A stretch of DNA of 64,000 bases from Novosphingobium sp. SG919. GTDB taxonomy: Bacteria > Pseudomonadota > Alphaproteobacteria > Sphingomonadales > Sphingomonadaceae. Every line of letters starts with the position of its first letter. The first letter of the stretch is position 1. This document shows positions 50,061 through 62,663 of the stretch, piece by piece. The position numbers and the translations under genes were made by a program. The notes under the pieces were generated by a model. The model searched no databases. It was not told the origin of the DNA and saw only the letters and a program-made list of their open reading frames with translations. Where the stretch lies: the NCBI RefSeq assembly GCF_012932495.1, contig NZ_JABCNG010000006.1:186001-250000 (forward strand). The letters run 5' to 3'.

Positions 50061-50747
50061 GTGTCCGCGGTCCCTGAAAGCTGGGCATCCGCCCTCGATC
50101 CGGTGCTCGCCAGCCCGCCCTTGCGGGCGCTGGGTGGTTTCCTGCGTGCCGAGGAAGCCGCCGGCAAGACGATCTACCCGCCGCGAGGGCAGCGCCTCGC
50201 TGCCCTCGAACTGACGCCACTGCAGGCAGTGAAAGTCGTGATCTTGGGGCAAGACCCTTACCACGGCCCCGGCCAGGCGCATGGCCTGGCCTTTTCAGTC
50301 CAACGCGGCGTGAAAGTGCCGCCCAGCCTGGTCAACATCTACAAGGAACTGGAAACCGACCTCGGCCTGCCGCGCCCGGCGCATGGCAATCTCACCCATT
50401 GGGCGGAGCAGGGCGTGCTGCTGCTCAACAACGCGCTGACGGTGGAAGCCGGCCAGGCCGGCTCGCACCAGGGCAAGGGCTGGGAGGAATTCACCGACGC
50501 GGCCGTTGCCGCCGTCGCGGCACGGCCCGATCCGATCGTCTTCCTCCTATGGGGCAGCCACGCCCAGAAAAAGGCCGCACGCGTGCCCGGCCTCGCGTCC
50601 GGCCCTCATCTCGTGCTCAAGGCACCTCACCCCAGCCCCTTGTCGGCCCACGCCGGCTTCTTCGGCTGCCGCCATTTCAGCAAGGCCAACGCTTTCCTGG
50701 AAAGCCACGGGCAGAGCCCGATCGACTGGCGGGTAGACCCGGCATGA
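50061..50747 (+). CDS. ung: Uracil-DNA glycosylase, family 1
   Basis: 228 residues from a GTG at 50061, 13 bases after manA; the longer open frame upstream overlaps manA. Catalytic GQDPYHGPGQAHG with Asp near residue 64, LLNNALTVEAG, and the DNA-intercalation block HPSPLSAHAGFFGCRHF. It removes uracil from DNA. It is an ordinary repair gene in a compact run with manC-manA; its stop overlaps the ATG of the next gene. Confidence 0.95.
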   Translation: MSAVPESWASALDPVLASPPLRALGGFLRAEEAAGKTIYPPRGQRLAALELTPLQAVKVVILGQDPYHGPGQAHGLAFSVQRGVKVPPSLVNIYKELETDLGLPRPAHGNLTHWAEQGVLLLNNALTVEAGQAGSHQGKGWEEFTDAAVAAVAARPDPIVFLLWGSHAQKKAARVPGLASGPHLVLKAPHPSPLSAHAGFFGCRHFSKANAFLESHGQSPIDWRVDPA

Positions 50748-51400
50748 ACGCGGCGGTCGACTCCGTCGGCCCCGCCTGGTCGCTGCCGGCCATGCGCGCG
50801 GCGCAGGCCCAGGCCTGGACCGCCATCGAACGCCTCGCCGCTGCGATCCATCCCGGCCTGCGCGAAAGCGAAGCCAAGGCGCTTGGCGAAGCAATCATGG
50901 CGGACCTCGGCATGGGCCAGGCCTGGCACCCGATGGTGGTGCGCTTCGGCGCCAACACCCTGCGCGTGTTCAGCGATCGGGGTGGCGAAGACCTGACCCT
51001 GGCCGAAAACGACATTTTCTTCATCGACATCGGCCCGGTACTGCTGGGCCACGAAGCCGATGTCGGCGCCAGCTTCGCAGTAGGCGACGATCCAGACATG
51101 CACGCCTGCGCCGCCGCCGCACGCGAGTTGTGGCAACGGGTGGCAGCGATCTGGAACCATGGCGCTGTGCGCGGCACGGCGCTCTATGCCCGCGCCGCGG
51201 AAGAAGCTGTGGCGATGGGCTGGCAACTCAACCTCGACGTGCGCGGCCATCGCGTCGCCGATTACCCCCACCCTTCGCGCCAGGCCGGCAAGCTTGGTGA
51301 TCTCGACGGCTTGCCCACGCCAGGCCTGTGGATCCTGGAAATCCAGCTTCGCCACCCCACCCGCCCGTTCGGGGCGTTCTACGAGGATTTGCTGGCCTGA
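50744..51400 (+). CDS. M24 metallopeptidase-like protein
   Basis: 218 residues. Its ATG overlaps the ung stop (ATGA). Creatinase-type fold: IFFIDIGPVLLGHEADVGAS supplies two Asp ligands, then candidate ligands His in PHPSRQ, Glu in LEIQLRHP and Glu near the end (FYEDLLA). It is about half the size of Xaa-Pro aminopeptidases and lacks their N-terminal domain, so it resembles the small M24 domain proteins of unknown substrate. It overlaps the convergent TetR gene by 22 bases at their 3' ends. Confidence 0.8.
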   Translation: MNAAVDSVGPAWSLPAMRAAQAQAWTAIERLAAAIHPGLRESEAKALGEAIMADLGMGQAWHPMVVRFGANTLRVFSDRGGEDLTLAENDIFFIDIGPVLLGHEADVGASFAVGDDPDMHACAAAARELWQRVAAIWNHGAVRGTALYARAAEEAVAMGWQLNLDVRGHRVADYPHPSRQAGKLGDLDGLPTPGLWILEIQLRHPTRPFGAFYEDLLA

Positions 51401-51972
51401 TCCGGCGCGAGCGCCGGCGTGCCCAAGCCGCGCACCAGTGCGCCCAGACCGCCGGCAAAATTGCCTTCAAAATCCATCATTCCCTGCAGAAAGGCCCGCA
51501 TCGGCCCGTTCGCTTCGAACGTTGCCCATCCCAGCGTGAAGGCGATCACCGCAGCCTGGAACGCCAGCGCCTGGTTCTGATCCAGCCCCAGGTCAACCAG
51601 CGGCGCGGCAATATGGCGGGCATGGTCTGCCGGGGCCGTCGGCGCAGTGGGATAGGCCAGCGCGCATAGCCGCGGGCCATCGCGCCGCCCCGCCAGGCTC
51701 GCACGCAGGGCCGTGCCAAACGCGATCAACCAGGCCTGCCAATCGGGCGCGTTGGGCACGGCGGAATACGCTGCCGCATAGATTTCGGCCGCCATCATGC
51801 CCAGCAATTCGGCCTTGTCCCCAATGTGCCAATAAAGTGCTGGCGCCTGCACGCCCAGCCGCGCCGCCAGGCTGCGCATGCTCAACTTTTCCAGACCCTC
51901 GTCCTCCAGCACGGCAAAGGCGGCGGCTACCAGGCGCTGGCGATCAAGAGCGGGTTCGGGGCGGGGCGGCAT
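51379..51972 (-). CDS. TetR family transcriptional regulator
   Basis: 197 residues from the ATG at 51972; a GTG at 51996 would add eight. The AAGGAG upstream is 13 bases away. N-terminal helix-turn-helix: LVAAAFAVLEDEGLEKLSMR and SLAARLGVQAPALYWHIGDK, similar to TetR itself in the recognition-helix region (APALYWHIGDK). The C-terminal ligand domain is Ala-rich and like TetR_C. It is divergent from the Rieske oxygenase gene with a palindromic operator between, so it probably represses both genes. The ligand is unknown. Confidence 0.9.
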   Translation of the reverse strand: MPPRPEPALDRQRLVAAAFAVLEDEGLEKLSMRSLAARLGVQAPALYWHIGDKAELLGMMAAEIYAAAYSAVPNAPDWQAWLIAFGTALRASLAGRRDGPRLCALAYPTAPTAPADHARHIAAPLVDLGLDQNQALAFQAAVIAFTLGWATFEANGPMRAFLQGMMDFEGNFAGGLGALVRGLGTPALAPDQASKSS

Positions 51973-51988
51973 GGAACCGTCTTGACTC

Positions 51989-52003
51989 CTTAACACTGTT
52001 AAG
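51989..52003. promoter_or_regulatory. Palindromic operator between tetR-type and Rieske genes
   Basis: CTTAACA-C-TGTTAAG is a perfect seven-base inverted repeat with a one-base centre. Outer TTGACT (51982-51987) and TCAA (52004-52007) extend it imperfectly. It overlaps the leader of the regulator gene and lies 43 bases upstream of the oxygenase start, as expected for autoregulation. Confidence 0.75.
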
Positions 52004-52046
52004 TCAACCTGCCGGACGGAGAGCGATCAGAAGGAGGCAACAGCCC

Positions 52047-53081
52047 ATGACTTATGCCCGCGATGCCTGGTACGTTGCCGGGTGGAGCCACGAACTGGAA
52101 CCACAGACCCCCTTTGCCATCACCATCCTGGACGAACGCATCGTGCTGTGGCGCACGCCGACGGGGGCACTTCATGCCCTGGAAGACCGCTGTGTCCATC
52201 GCCTTGCCCCGCTATCGCTGGGCCGGTGCGAGGGCGAGGCCTTGCGCTGTGGCTATCACGGGCTGCTGTTCGATGGATCGGGCAAGTGCATCGCGATTCC
52301 GGGGCAGGAAACCATCCCACCGCAGGCCCGCGTGCGCCGCTATCCCGCGATCGAGCGGCACAGCTGGATCTGGGTGTGGATGGGGGATCCGGCGCGGGCC
52401 GACGAAGACCTTGTCCCGCCGGCCGTGGGCCTGGACAATCCCGATTATATTCTCGGGCACGGTCATCTCGACTATGCGGCGCAGGCGCGACTGATCTGTG
52501 ACAACCTGCTGGATTTCAGCCACCTTACCTTCGTTCATGCGCAAAGCTTTGGTGCCGGGTCGGAATTTGCCGATACGCCGGCGCGCATCACGCCACTGCC
52601 ACGCGGCATCCGCTATGAACGATGGATCGAGAACAGCCTCGGTTCGTCCTCGCGCATGTCGGCCACGCCGATGGACAGCTACATGGCCTACGATTTCCTG
52701 GTCCCGGGCGTGCTGTTGATGAAGGGTGGCACGTTCGCACCCGGCACCGCCACGCGTTGCGGCTACGGTGCGCCTGATTATGCCGGGGCGACCGGCGGTG
52801 TCACCTTCACGAGCCAGGCCGTGACGCCGATGACCGGCGATACGGCGCGCTATTTCTTTTCCTGGGGCCCGCACCGCGCCCATGGCGATGCGGCCTTGCG
52901 CGATACCCTGATGGACATCGCGGGCCGCGCCTTTGCCGAGGACAAGACGATGATCGAAGCGCAACAGCGCGTGATCGCCGCGACGCCCGATCCCGCGGTC
53001 ATGCCCACGGTCCATGACAAAGCGGTGATCTTGTACAACCGCCTTGTCGAGCGGCTGGCCCGACAACCGCAGCCGGCCTGA
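52047..53081 (+). CDS. Rieske non-heme iron oxygenase, alpha subunit
   Basis: 344 residues from the ATG at 52047; AAGGAGG nine bases upstream fixes the start. The Rieske [2Fe-2S] ligands are CVHR (near 48) and CGYH (near 68). The mononuclear iron site is DNLLDFSHLTFVH (about 151-163). The layout is that of one-component-terminal O-demethylases or toluenesulfonate-type monooxygenases such as VanA. No reductase or ferredoxin gene is adjacent, so electrons must come from elsewhere. The substrate is probably an aromatic or related compound sensed by the divergent TetR regulator. Confidence 0.9.
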   Translation: MTYARDAWYVAGWSHELEPQTPFAITILDERIVLWRTPTGALHALEDRCVHRLAPLSLGRCEGEALRCGYHGLLFDGSGKCIAIPGQETIPPQARVRRYPAIERHSWIWVWMGDPARADEDLVPPAVGLDNPDYILGHGHLDYAAQARLICDNLLDFSHLTFVHAQSFGAGSEFADTPARITPLPRGIRYERWIENSLGSSSRMSATPMDSYMAYDFLVPGVLLMKGGTFAPGTATRCGYGAPDYAGATGGVTFTSQAVTPMTGDTARYFFSWGPHRAHGDAALRDTLMDIAGRAFAEDKTMIEAQQRVIAATPDPAVMPTVHDKAVILYNRLVERLARQPQPA

Positions 53082-53094
53082 ACCCGCACGAGAA

Positions 53095-53122
53095 AGGGGG
53101 CGCTCGCTGCCGAGCGCCCCCT
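53095..53122. terminator. Hairpin between Rieske oxygenase and gltD
   Basis: Perfect 12-base arms (AGGGGGCGCTCG and complement) with a CTGC loop. GTCCTGTTTTC follows on the plus strand and A-rich sequence lies on the other side, so it may serve both convergent genes. Confidence 0.75.
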
Positions 53123-53151
53123 GTCCTGTTTTCGCGGTACGATCGGGTCGC

Positions 53152-54585
53152 TCAGCGCGGCAGTTCGGTCACACCCATCAGCGCTTCGTCCACCGCGCGG
53201 GCGCACTGGCGGCCTTCGCGGATGGCCCAGACCACCAGGCTCTGGCCCCGGCGCATGTCGCCGCAGGCAAAGATGCCGTCCACGCTGGTCTTGTAGTCCA
53301 CCGTGTTGCCCTTGACGTTGCCACGCGGATCGAGATCCACACCGGCCTGTTCGAGCAGGCCCTGCTTGCGCGGACCGACAAAGCCCATGGCCAGCAGGAT
53401 GAGATCGGCCTTGAGCACGAATTCGCTGCCCGGCACTTCCTGCATCTTGCCATCGACCCATTCGACGCGGACGCATTCCAGCCCGGTCACGTCGTTTTCG
53501 CCCACCACGCGCTTGGTCAGCACCGCGAATTCGCGGGTCACGCCTTCTTCGTGGCTGGACGAGGTGCGCAGCTTGAGCGGCCAGTTCGGCCAGGTCAGTG
53601 CCTTGTCTTCCTTCTCGGGCGGACGCGGCATGATTTCCAGCTGGGTGACGGACAGCGCGCCCTGGCGGTTGGACGTGCCGACGCAGTCCGAACCGGTGTC
53701 ACCGCCGCCGATCACCACCACGTGCTTGCCCGTGGCAGTGAGCGAACCACGCGGCGCGGCGCGGATTTCATCGTCGCCGGCCACGCGCTTGTTCTGCTGG
53801 GTGAGGAATTCCATGGCAAAGCGCACGCCCGGCAGTTCGAAGCCGGGAATACCCAGGGGCCGCGGATCTTCTGCGCCGCCGGACAGGACCACCGCGTCGA
53901 AGTTTTCCTTGAGCGAGTCGACCGAGACAGTCACACCCACTTCCACCGACGTGCGGAAATCCACGCCTTCGGCCATCATCTGGATCAGACGACGGTTGAT
54001 TAGGTGCTTTTCCATCTTGAAGTCGGGAATGCCATAGCGGAGCAGGCCGCCCACGCGATCCGACTTTTCGAACACGGTCACTGAATGGCCCGCACGCGCC
54101 AGTTGCTGCGCGGCAGCCATGCCCGCCGGGCCCGACCCGACCACCGCGACCGACTTGCCGGTCTTCTTCGCGGCGACCTGCGGCTCGATCCAGCCTTCCT
54201 TCCACCCCTTGTCGACGATCGCGCATTCGATCGACTTGATGGTGACGGGTTGGTCGACGATGTTGAGCGTGCACGCCGCCTCGCATGGGGCGGGACAGAC
54301 GCGGCCGGTGAATTCCGGGAAGTTGTTGGTCGAATGCAGGTTGTCCAGCGCTTCGCGCCAGTCGCTTTCATAGACCAGGTGGTTCCAGTCCGGGATCTGG
54401 TTGTTCACCGGACAGCCATTGTGACAGTAGGGAATGCCACAGTTCATGCAGCGCGAGGCCTGGCCCTTGAGCGAGCCTTCGTCGTGCGGAACGATGAACT
54501 CGCGATAGTGCTTCAGGCGCTCGGCCGGGGCATCATAGCCCCGGTCCTTGCGGTCGAGTTCGAGAAAGCCGGTTGCCTTACCCAT
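53152..54585 (-). CDS. gltD: Glutamate synthase [NADPH] small subunit
   Basis: 477 residues. N-terminal cysteine clusters CMNCGIPYCHNGCP and CPAPCEAAC bind Fe-S centres. GSGPAGMAAAQQLARAGH binds FAD, GGGDTGSDC binds NADPH, and FACGDMRRGQSLVVWAI closes the flavin site. It passes electrons from NADPH to GltB. Its start lies 13 bases after the gltB stop, so the pair is one operon in the order gltB-gltD. Confidence 0.96.
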   Translation of the reverse strand: MGKATGFLELDRKDRGYDAPAERLKHYREFIVPHDEGSLKGQASRCMNCGIPYCHNGCPVNNQIPDWNHLVYESDWREALDNLHSTNNFPEFTGRVCPAPCEAACTLNIVDQPVTIKSIECAIVDKGWKEGWIEPQVAAKKTGKSVAVVGSGPAGMAAAQQLARAGHSVTVFEKSDRVGGLLRYGIPDFKMEKHLINRRLIQMMAEGVDFRTSVEVGVTVSVDSLKENFDAVVLSGGAEDPRPLGIPGFELPGVRFAMEFLTQQNKRVAGDDEIRAAPRGSLTATGKHVVVIGGGDTGSDCVGTSNRQGALSVTQLEIMPRPPEKEDKALTWPNWPLKLRTSSSHEEGVTREFAVLTKRVVGENDVTGLECVRVEWVDGKMQEVPGSEFVLKADLILLAMGFVGPRKQGLLEQAGVDLDPRGNVKGNTVDYKTSVDGIFACGDMRRGQSLVVWAIREGRQCARAVDEALMGVTELPR

Positions 54586-54598
54586 TGTAGTCTATTCC

Positions 54599-59239
<4,641 letters not shown>

Positions 59240-59443
59240 CGCGTTGATCGTCCCTACACCCAAAGAAAGAAAGCTCGCACGAATCACGGCGCCGGAAAGC
59301 GTCGAAAGTTGCGCGAGAATCCCCCATGACTGTTGGAAAGTTATTTTGCAACCGGGGAGGGCCGCCCAAATGGGAAACCGTGCCGGGAAATACGGATGCG
59401 ATGCTTAAATGTCGCACCGCAGCAGGGCGATGCGATCACACCC

Positions 59444-61024
59444 CTAGCGGTTCGCCGTCATCCGCTGCAGCGTGGCGAGGGCATCGCGCAAGGCCTGCTC
59501 GGTGCTTTCCGCATCGGGTGCCGCTGTGGTCTCGCTGCCATCAAACGCCTGGAATTGGCTGGGAACGGCGGCGAGATAGGGTCGTTCGAACGGCGCCGCC
59601 AGAGGGGCGGCCGCGCCCTGTTCATCGATGCGCTGGGCACGCGCCTGACCCGGGAAGATCACAACCGGCTGCGGCGTTGCAGCAGGGCTGCCGGAAAGGG
59701 CATGGCGGCTCGAATCCGCCCGACGCACGGCGGCGGCCATGTCGAGCAACGACGAATAGCGTTGTTCCAGCACCGCTGCCTCGCCGGTCGGCTCTCCCGC
59801 CTGGCCGGTATCAGCCGGGCCAACACGGTGGAGGCGAGGCATGGCCAGGACATCGCCCGGAGCATGGCCACGCGCCGCGTCCACCACAGGCGTACCAGCC
59901 TCATCGCCGCTGTCGAAGCCGGTCGGCGCCCGGGGCGTCAGGTGATAGGCCGGGGCGCTGTCTTCCACCGCGTTGTCAAGGGCACGACGATGATCGGCAA
60001 TGGCCAGCGCCAGGCGCTCGACCAGTTGCACCAGGCCCAGTCCATCAAGGTCGGCCTGGGCAACGGGGGAGCGGCCGCCTTCGCCAACGGCCTGGCGGGC
60101 CATGGCAAACAGCGAGGGTCCCGCCGGAACGGTCACGCGGGCAGGTTCTTCCGCTTCATCCGTCTCTTCGGCGGGCCGGGCGTCGCTGGCTTCGTCCACG
60201 GCCTCGGGCAATACCGGTTCCGGCTCCACAGCCGGAGAAACACTGTTCGCCGTGTCGGCCGCTTGCTCAGGCCCACGCCCAGGCTCGGCCTCAGGCACTG
60301 TTTCCGCCACAGTTTCGGGTGCCGCTTCGGGAAGGGGCACGATGTCCTCGCGCGCCGCTTCGCCCAGCGCCTCGGCCAGGAATGCGGGTGGAACGAACGG
60401 CTCGGCACTCTCGGCCGTGCCTTCGTAGATGGCAAAGGGGTCAAAGGCGTCGCGCGCGAAATCGCTGCCGCCGGGCAGCAGGTCTTCCACCGGATCGATC
60501 GCCTGCGGCGCGCTGGAGCCATTCTGGGTCACCAGCGGGCGCCGGCGTAGCGCCAGCGCCGAATCGTCAGCCACGATCGTGGTCTCGGATTCATCGATCA
60601 TGTCGGCGCTCACCACCAGCGGGCGGCGGGGCGGCGCATCGGGATGGGCGTCGCGGGCCCGCACGCGCGGCGCGGTGGCCACAACAACAGGCGCTGCGAT
60701 TTCCAGGTCGCTTTCAGCCGAGTCCGCCATCGGGCGATGGCGCGCGCCCAGGCGCAGCCCGATCAAGAGGCCCAGCATGCCGCCAACGCCGGTCAGCAGC
60801 AGCGCGACCAGCGCCCGCGCGGTAAAGCCCAGCGGCGGCGCGGCAGCCGCCACCAGATGGGGCAGGCCGCTGGCCACGACAACGCGCTGCAACAGATCCA
60901 CCGGCACGGCAAAGCTGGCCAGCCCGAACAGCGCCGCAAACCACAAGGCGGCAAAGGCGGGAAACAACCGATGCGCGGTGATCGGCTTGTGCCGGGCCCC
61001 TGCCTTGCGCTTGGTCTTGGTCAC
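59444..61024 (-). CDS. Membrane-anchored Ala/Pro/Glu-rich protein, unknown
   Basis: 526 residues from a GTG at 61024, with GGGGG nine bases upstream; a GTG at 61066 would add 14. It begins VTKTKRKAGARHKPI and has two membrane helices (about 20-40 and 70-92), with LLIGLRLGARHRP after the second. The remaining 430 residues are cytoplasmic-looking, acidic and rich in Ala, Pro, Glu, without repeats or catalytic motifs, and end in a short helix (LRDALATLQRMTANR). A scaffold or polar-localisation role is possible but not shown. It lies between gltB and the exosortase-associated locus. Confidence 0.75.
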   Translation of the reverse strand: MTKTKRKAGARHKPITAHRLFPAFAALWFAALFGLASFAVPVDLLQRVVVASGLPHLVAAAAPPLGFTARALVALLLTGVGGMLGLLIGLRLGARHRPMADSAESDLEIAAPVVVATAPRVRARDAHPDAPPRRPLVVSADMIDESETTIVADDSALALRRRPLVTQNGSSAPQAIDPVEDLLPGGSDFARDAFDPFAIYEGTAESAEPFVPPAFLAEALGEAAREDIVPLPEAAPETVAETVPEAEPGRGPEQAADTANSVSPAVEPEPVLPEAVDEASDARPAEETDEAEEPARVTVPAGPSLFAMARQAVGEGGRSPVAQADLDGLGLVQLVERLALAIADHRRALDNAVEDSAPAYHLTPRAPTGFDSGDEAGTPVVDAARGHAPGDVLAMPRLHRVGPADTGQAGEPTGEAAVLEQRYSSLLDMAAAVRRADSSRHALSGSPAATPQPVVIFPGQARAQRIDEQGAAAPLAAPFERPYLAAVPSQFQAFDGSETTAAPDAESTEQALRDALATLQRMTANR

Positions 61025-61130
61025 CTGTGCATACCCCCAATCGTGAACCGTCCACCCATCAACCACTTGCCATGGTGCAGGGCGAATCGGTCTTCAGGCA
61101 AGCCTGCCGCTGTGCCAATCCCCTGACATT

Positions 61131-62363
61131 TCAGGCAGCCAGAACGGGCTTGTCCAGTGCATGGGCTATCAGGCCTTGGTAAACGGGAAGATAACGCGCC
61201 GCGTTGGCCGCCCAGTCATGGGCCTGCTCGACAAAGGCGCGGGCGACCTGGCGCTGCTGCCCCCATTCGCTGCGCCGTGCGAACAACGCCACCATGGCCG
61301 CCGCCAGTGCGGCGGGATCATCGGGTGCAAACAGCGTGCCGGTCTGGCCATCGCGAATCAGTTCGCGGTGGCCGCCCACGTCGCTCGCGGCCACCAGCTT
61401 GCCTTGGGCCATAGCCTCCAGCGGCTTGAGCGGGGTGACCAAGTCGGTCAGGCGCATGGCCTTGCGCGGATAGCACACCACATCGGCCAGCGCGTAATAG
61501 CGGTCCACCTCGTGATGCGGCACGCGGCCGACAAAGCGAATGGCATGCGCGGCCGGGCTGGCCGCCGCCTGGGCGCGCAGCGCCTCGGCCGCCGGCCCGC
61601 CACCCACCAGCAGTAGCCGGGCACCGGGCACTTGCGCCACGATCGCCGGCATGGCCGCGATCATGTCGTCCAGCCCCTCATAGGGATAGAAGCTGCCGAG
61701 GAAGCCGATCACCGGCCCCTCGCCCAGCCCAAGCTGGTCAGCCAGTGCCGGATCGGGCGCGGGCGGCGTGCCGAACAGGGCCAGGTCCACGCCGTTGGGC
61801 ATGATCGTGATCTTGCCCGGTGCCACGCCGCGCGCCACCAGATCGTCCTTCAATCCCTGGCAGATCGTCACCACCGCGTCGGCCCCGGCCACGACGCGGT
61901 TCTCCAGTTGCCGTGTCAGCCAATAGCGGGGCGATCCTTCGCGGCCCGTGCCGTTGCCCACCGCCGCGTCTTCCCAGAAAGCCCGGATTTCATAGACCAC
62001 CGGCAGCCCCAGCCGCTTGCCCGCACGCACCGCCGCGAGCCCGCACAGGGCCGGACTGTGGGCGTGAAGCACATCGGGCCGCCATTCGCGCGCCACGGCC
62101 ACGATCCGATCGGCCAGCAGCCCCGCCTCGCGCCACTCGCGCAAGCCCGGCGGGCCGCCAGCCTCTCCGGCGGTGCGATGGAACAGCAGGCCGTCATGGC
62201 TTTCGGGATCGTTCCCCTCGGCCGGCGCGGCATGGCGCAGCCCCGTCACTCCGCGCACCTCAAGCCCATGCCCTTTCTGCGCCTTGAGGATCGCGCGCGT
62301 GCGAAAGGTATAGCCGCTGTGCAGCGGCAACGAGTGATCGAGAACGTGGAGAATCCGGGCCAT
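61131..62363 (-). CDS. GT4 glycosyltransferase, exosortase A system-associated type
   Basis: 410 residues from the ATG at 62363 (MARILHVLDHSLPLHSGYTF). GT4 features: SGYTFRTRAIL near the N-terminus, VGGGPAAEALRAQA, GRVPHHEVDRYYALADVVCY and EAMAQGKLVAASDVGGHREL. The beginning HVLDHSLPLHSGYTFRT is distinctive of the exosortase A-associated (Daro_2409-type) transferase family. It is divergent from the small membrane protein and ligase genes, which completes the picture of an XrtA-linked EPS/glycosylation locus. No exosortase or PEP-CTERM protein is within this window. Confidence 0.85.
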   Translation of the reverse strand: MARILHVLDHSLPLHSGYTFRTRAILKAQKGHGLEVRGVTGLRHAAPAEGNDPESHDGLLFHRTAGEAGGPPGLREWREAGLLADRIVAVAREWRPDVLHAHSPALCGLAAVRAGKRLGLPVVYEIRAFWEDAAVGNGTGREGSPRYWLTRQLENRVVAGADAVVTICQGLKDDLVARGVAPGKITIMPNGVDLALFGTPPAPDPALADQLGLGEGPVIGFLGSFYPYEGLDDMIAAMPAIVAQVPGARLLLVGGGPAAEALRAQAAASPAAHAIRFVGRVPHHEVDRYYALADVVCYPRKAMRLTDLVTPLKPLEAMAQGKLVAASDVGGHRELIRDGQTGTLFAPDDPAALAAAMVALFARRSEWGQQRQVARAFVEQAHDWAANAARYLPVYQGLIAHALDKPVLAA

Positions 62364-62474
62364 GCCCCAACGCTTGGCACAACAAGCCTTAACGGCCAGC
62401 AAATTCTTCGCTTAACGCGCCGTCAACCGTGTCGCACTATGCCCGTGCGAAAGGCATTCGGGCGACGCAAGACG

Positions 62475-62663
62475 ATGATCGACAAGATAACCATCTTCGT
62501 GCCCCATATCCTGATGGCACTGATGATCTGGAAACTGGTGCATCGTGCCGATCTCGACGATGACCCCGCCCTGCCCAACCGCCGCCAGCCGCTGATGGGC
62601 CGGCGCCCGCCTGCCGCGTCGTCCCCGCGCGACGACAGCCAGGGTGCGGCCGGCGATGCTTGA
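62475..62663 (+). CDS. 62-aa membrane protein before the XrtA-associated ligase
   Basis: 62 residues from the ATG at 62475; ATG 62439 is possible and would add 12. A single hydrophobic helix near the N-terminus (KITIFVPHILMALMIWKLVH) is followed by an acidic, Pro/Arg-rich cytoplasmic tail. No strong ribosome site. It overlaps the next gene by eight bases, which argues that it is translated and coupled to the ligase. Function unknown; the position suggests an accessory of the ligase. Confidence 0.65.
   Translation: MIDKITIFVPHILMALMIWKLVHRADLDDDPALPNRRQPLMGRRPPAASSPRDDSQGAAGDA

Noticed and set aside
59360..59410. GGGAAACCGTGCCGG in the gltB upstream region, reminiscent of a cobalamin riboswitch box
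   Set aside because: It is on the strand opposite to gltB, lacks the rest of the fold, and no B12 gene follows.
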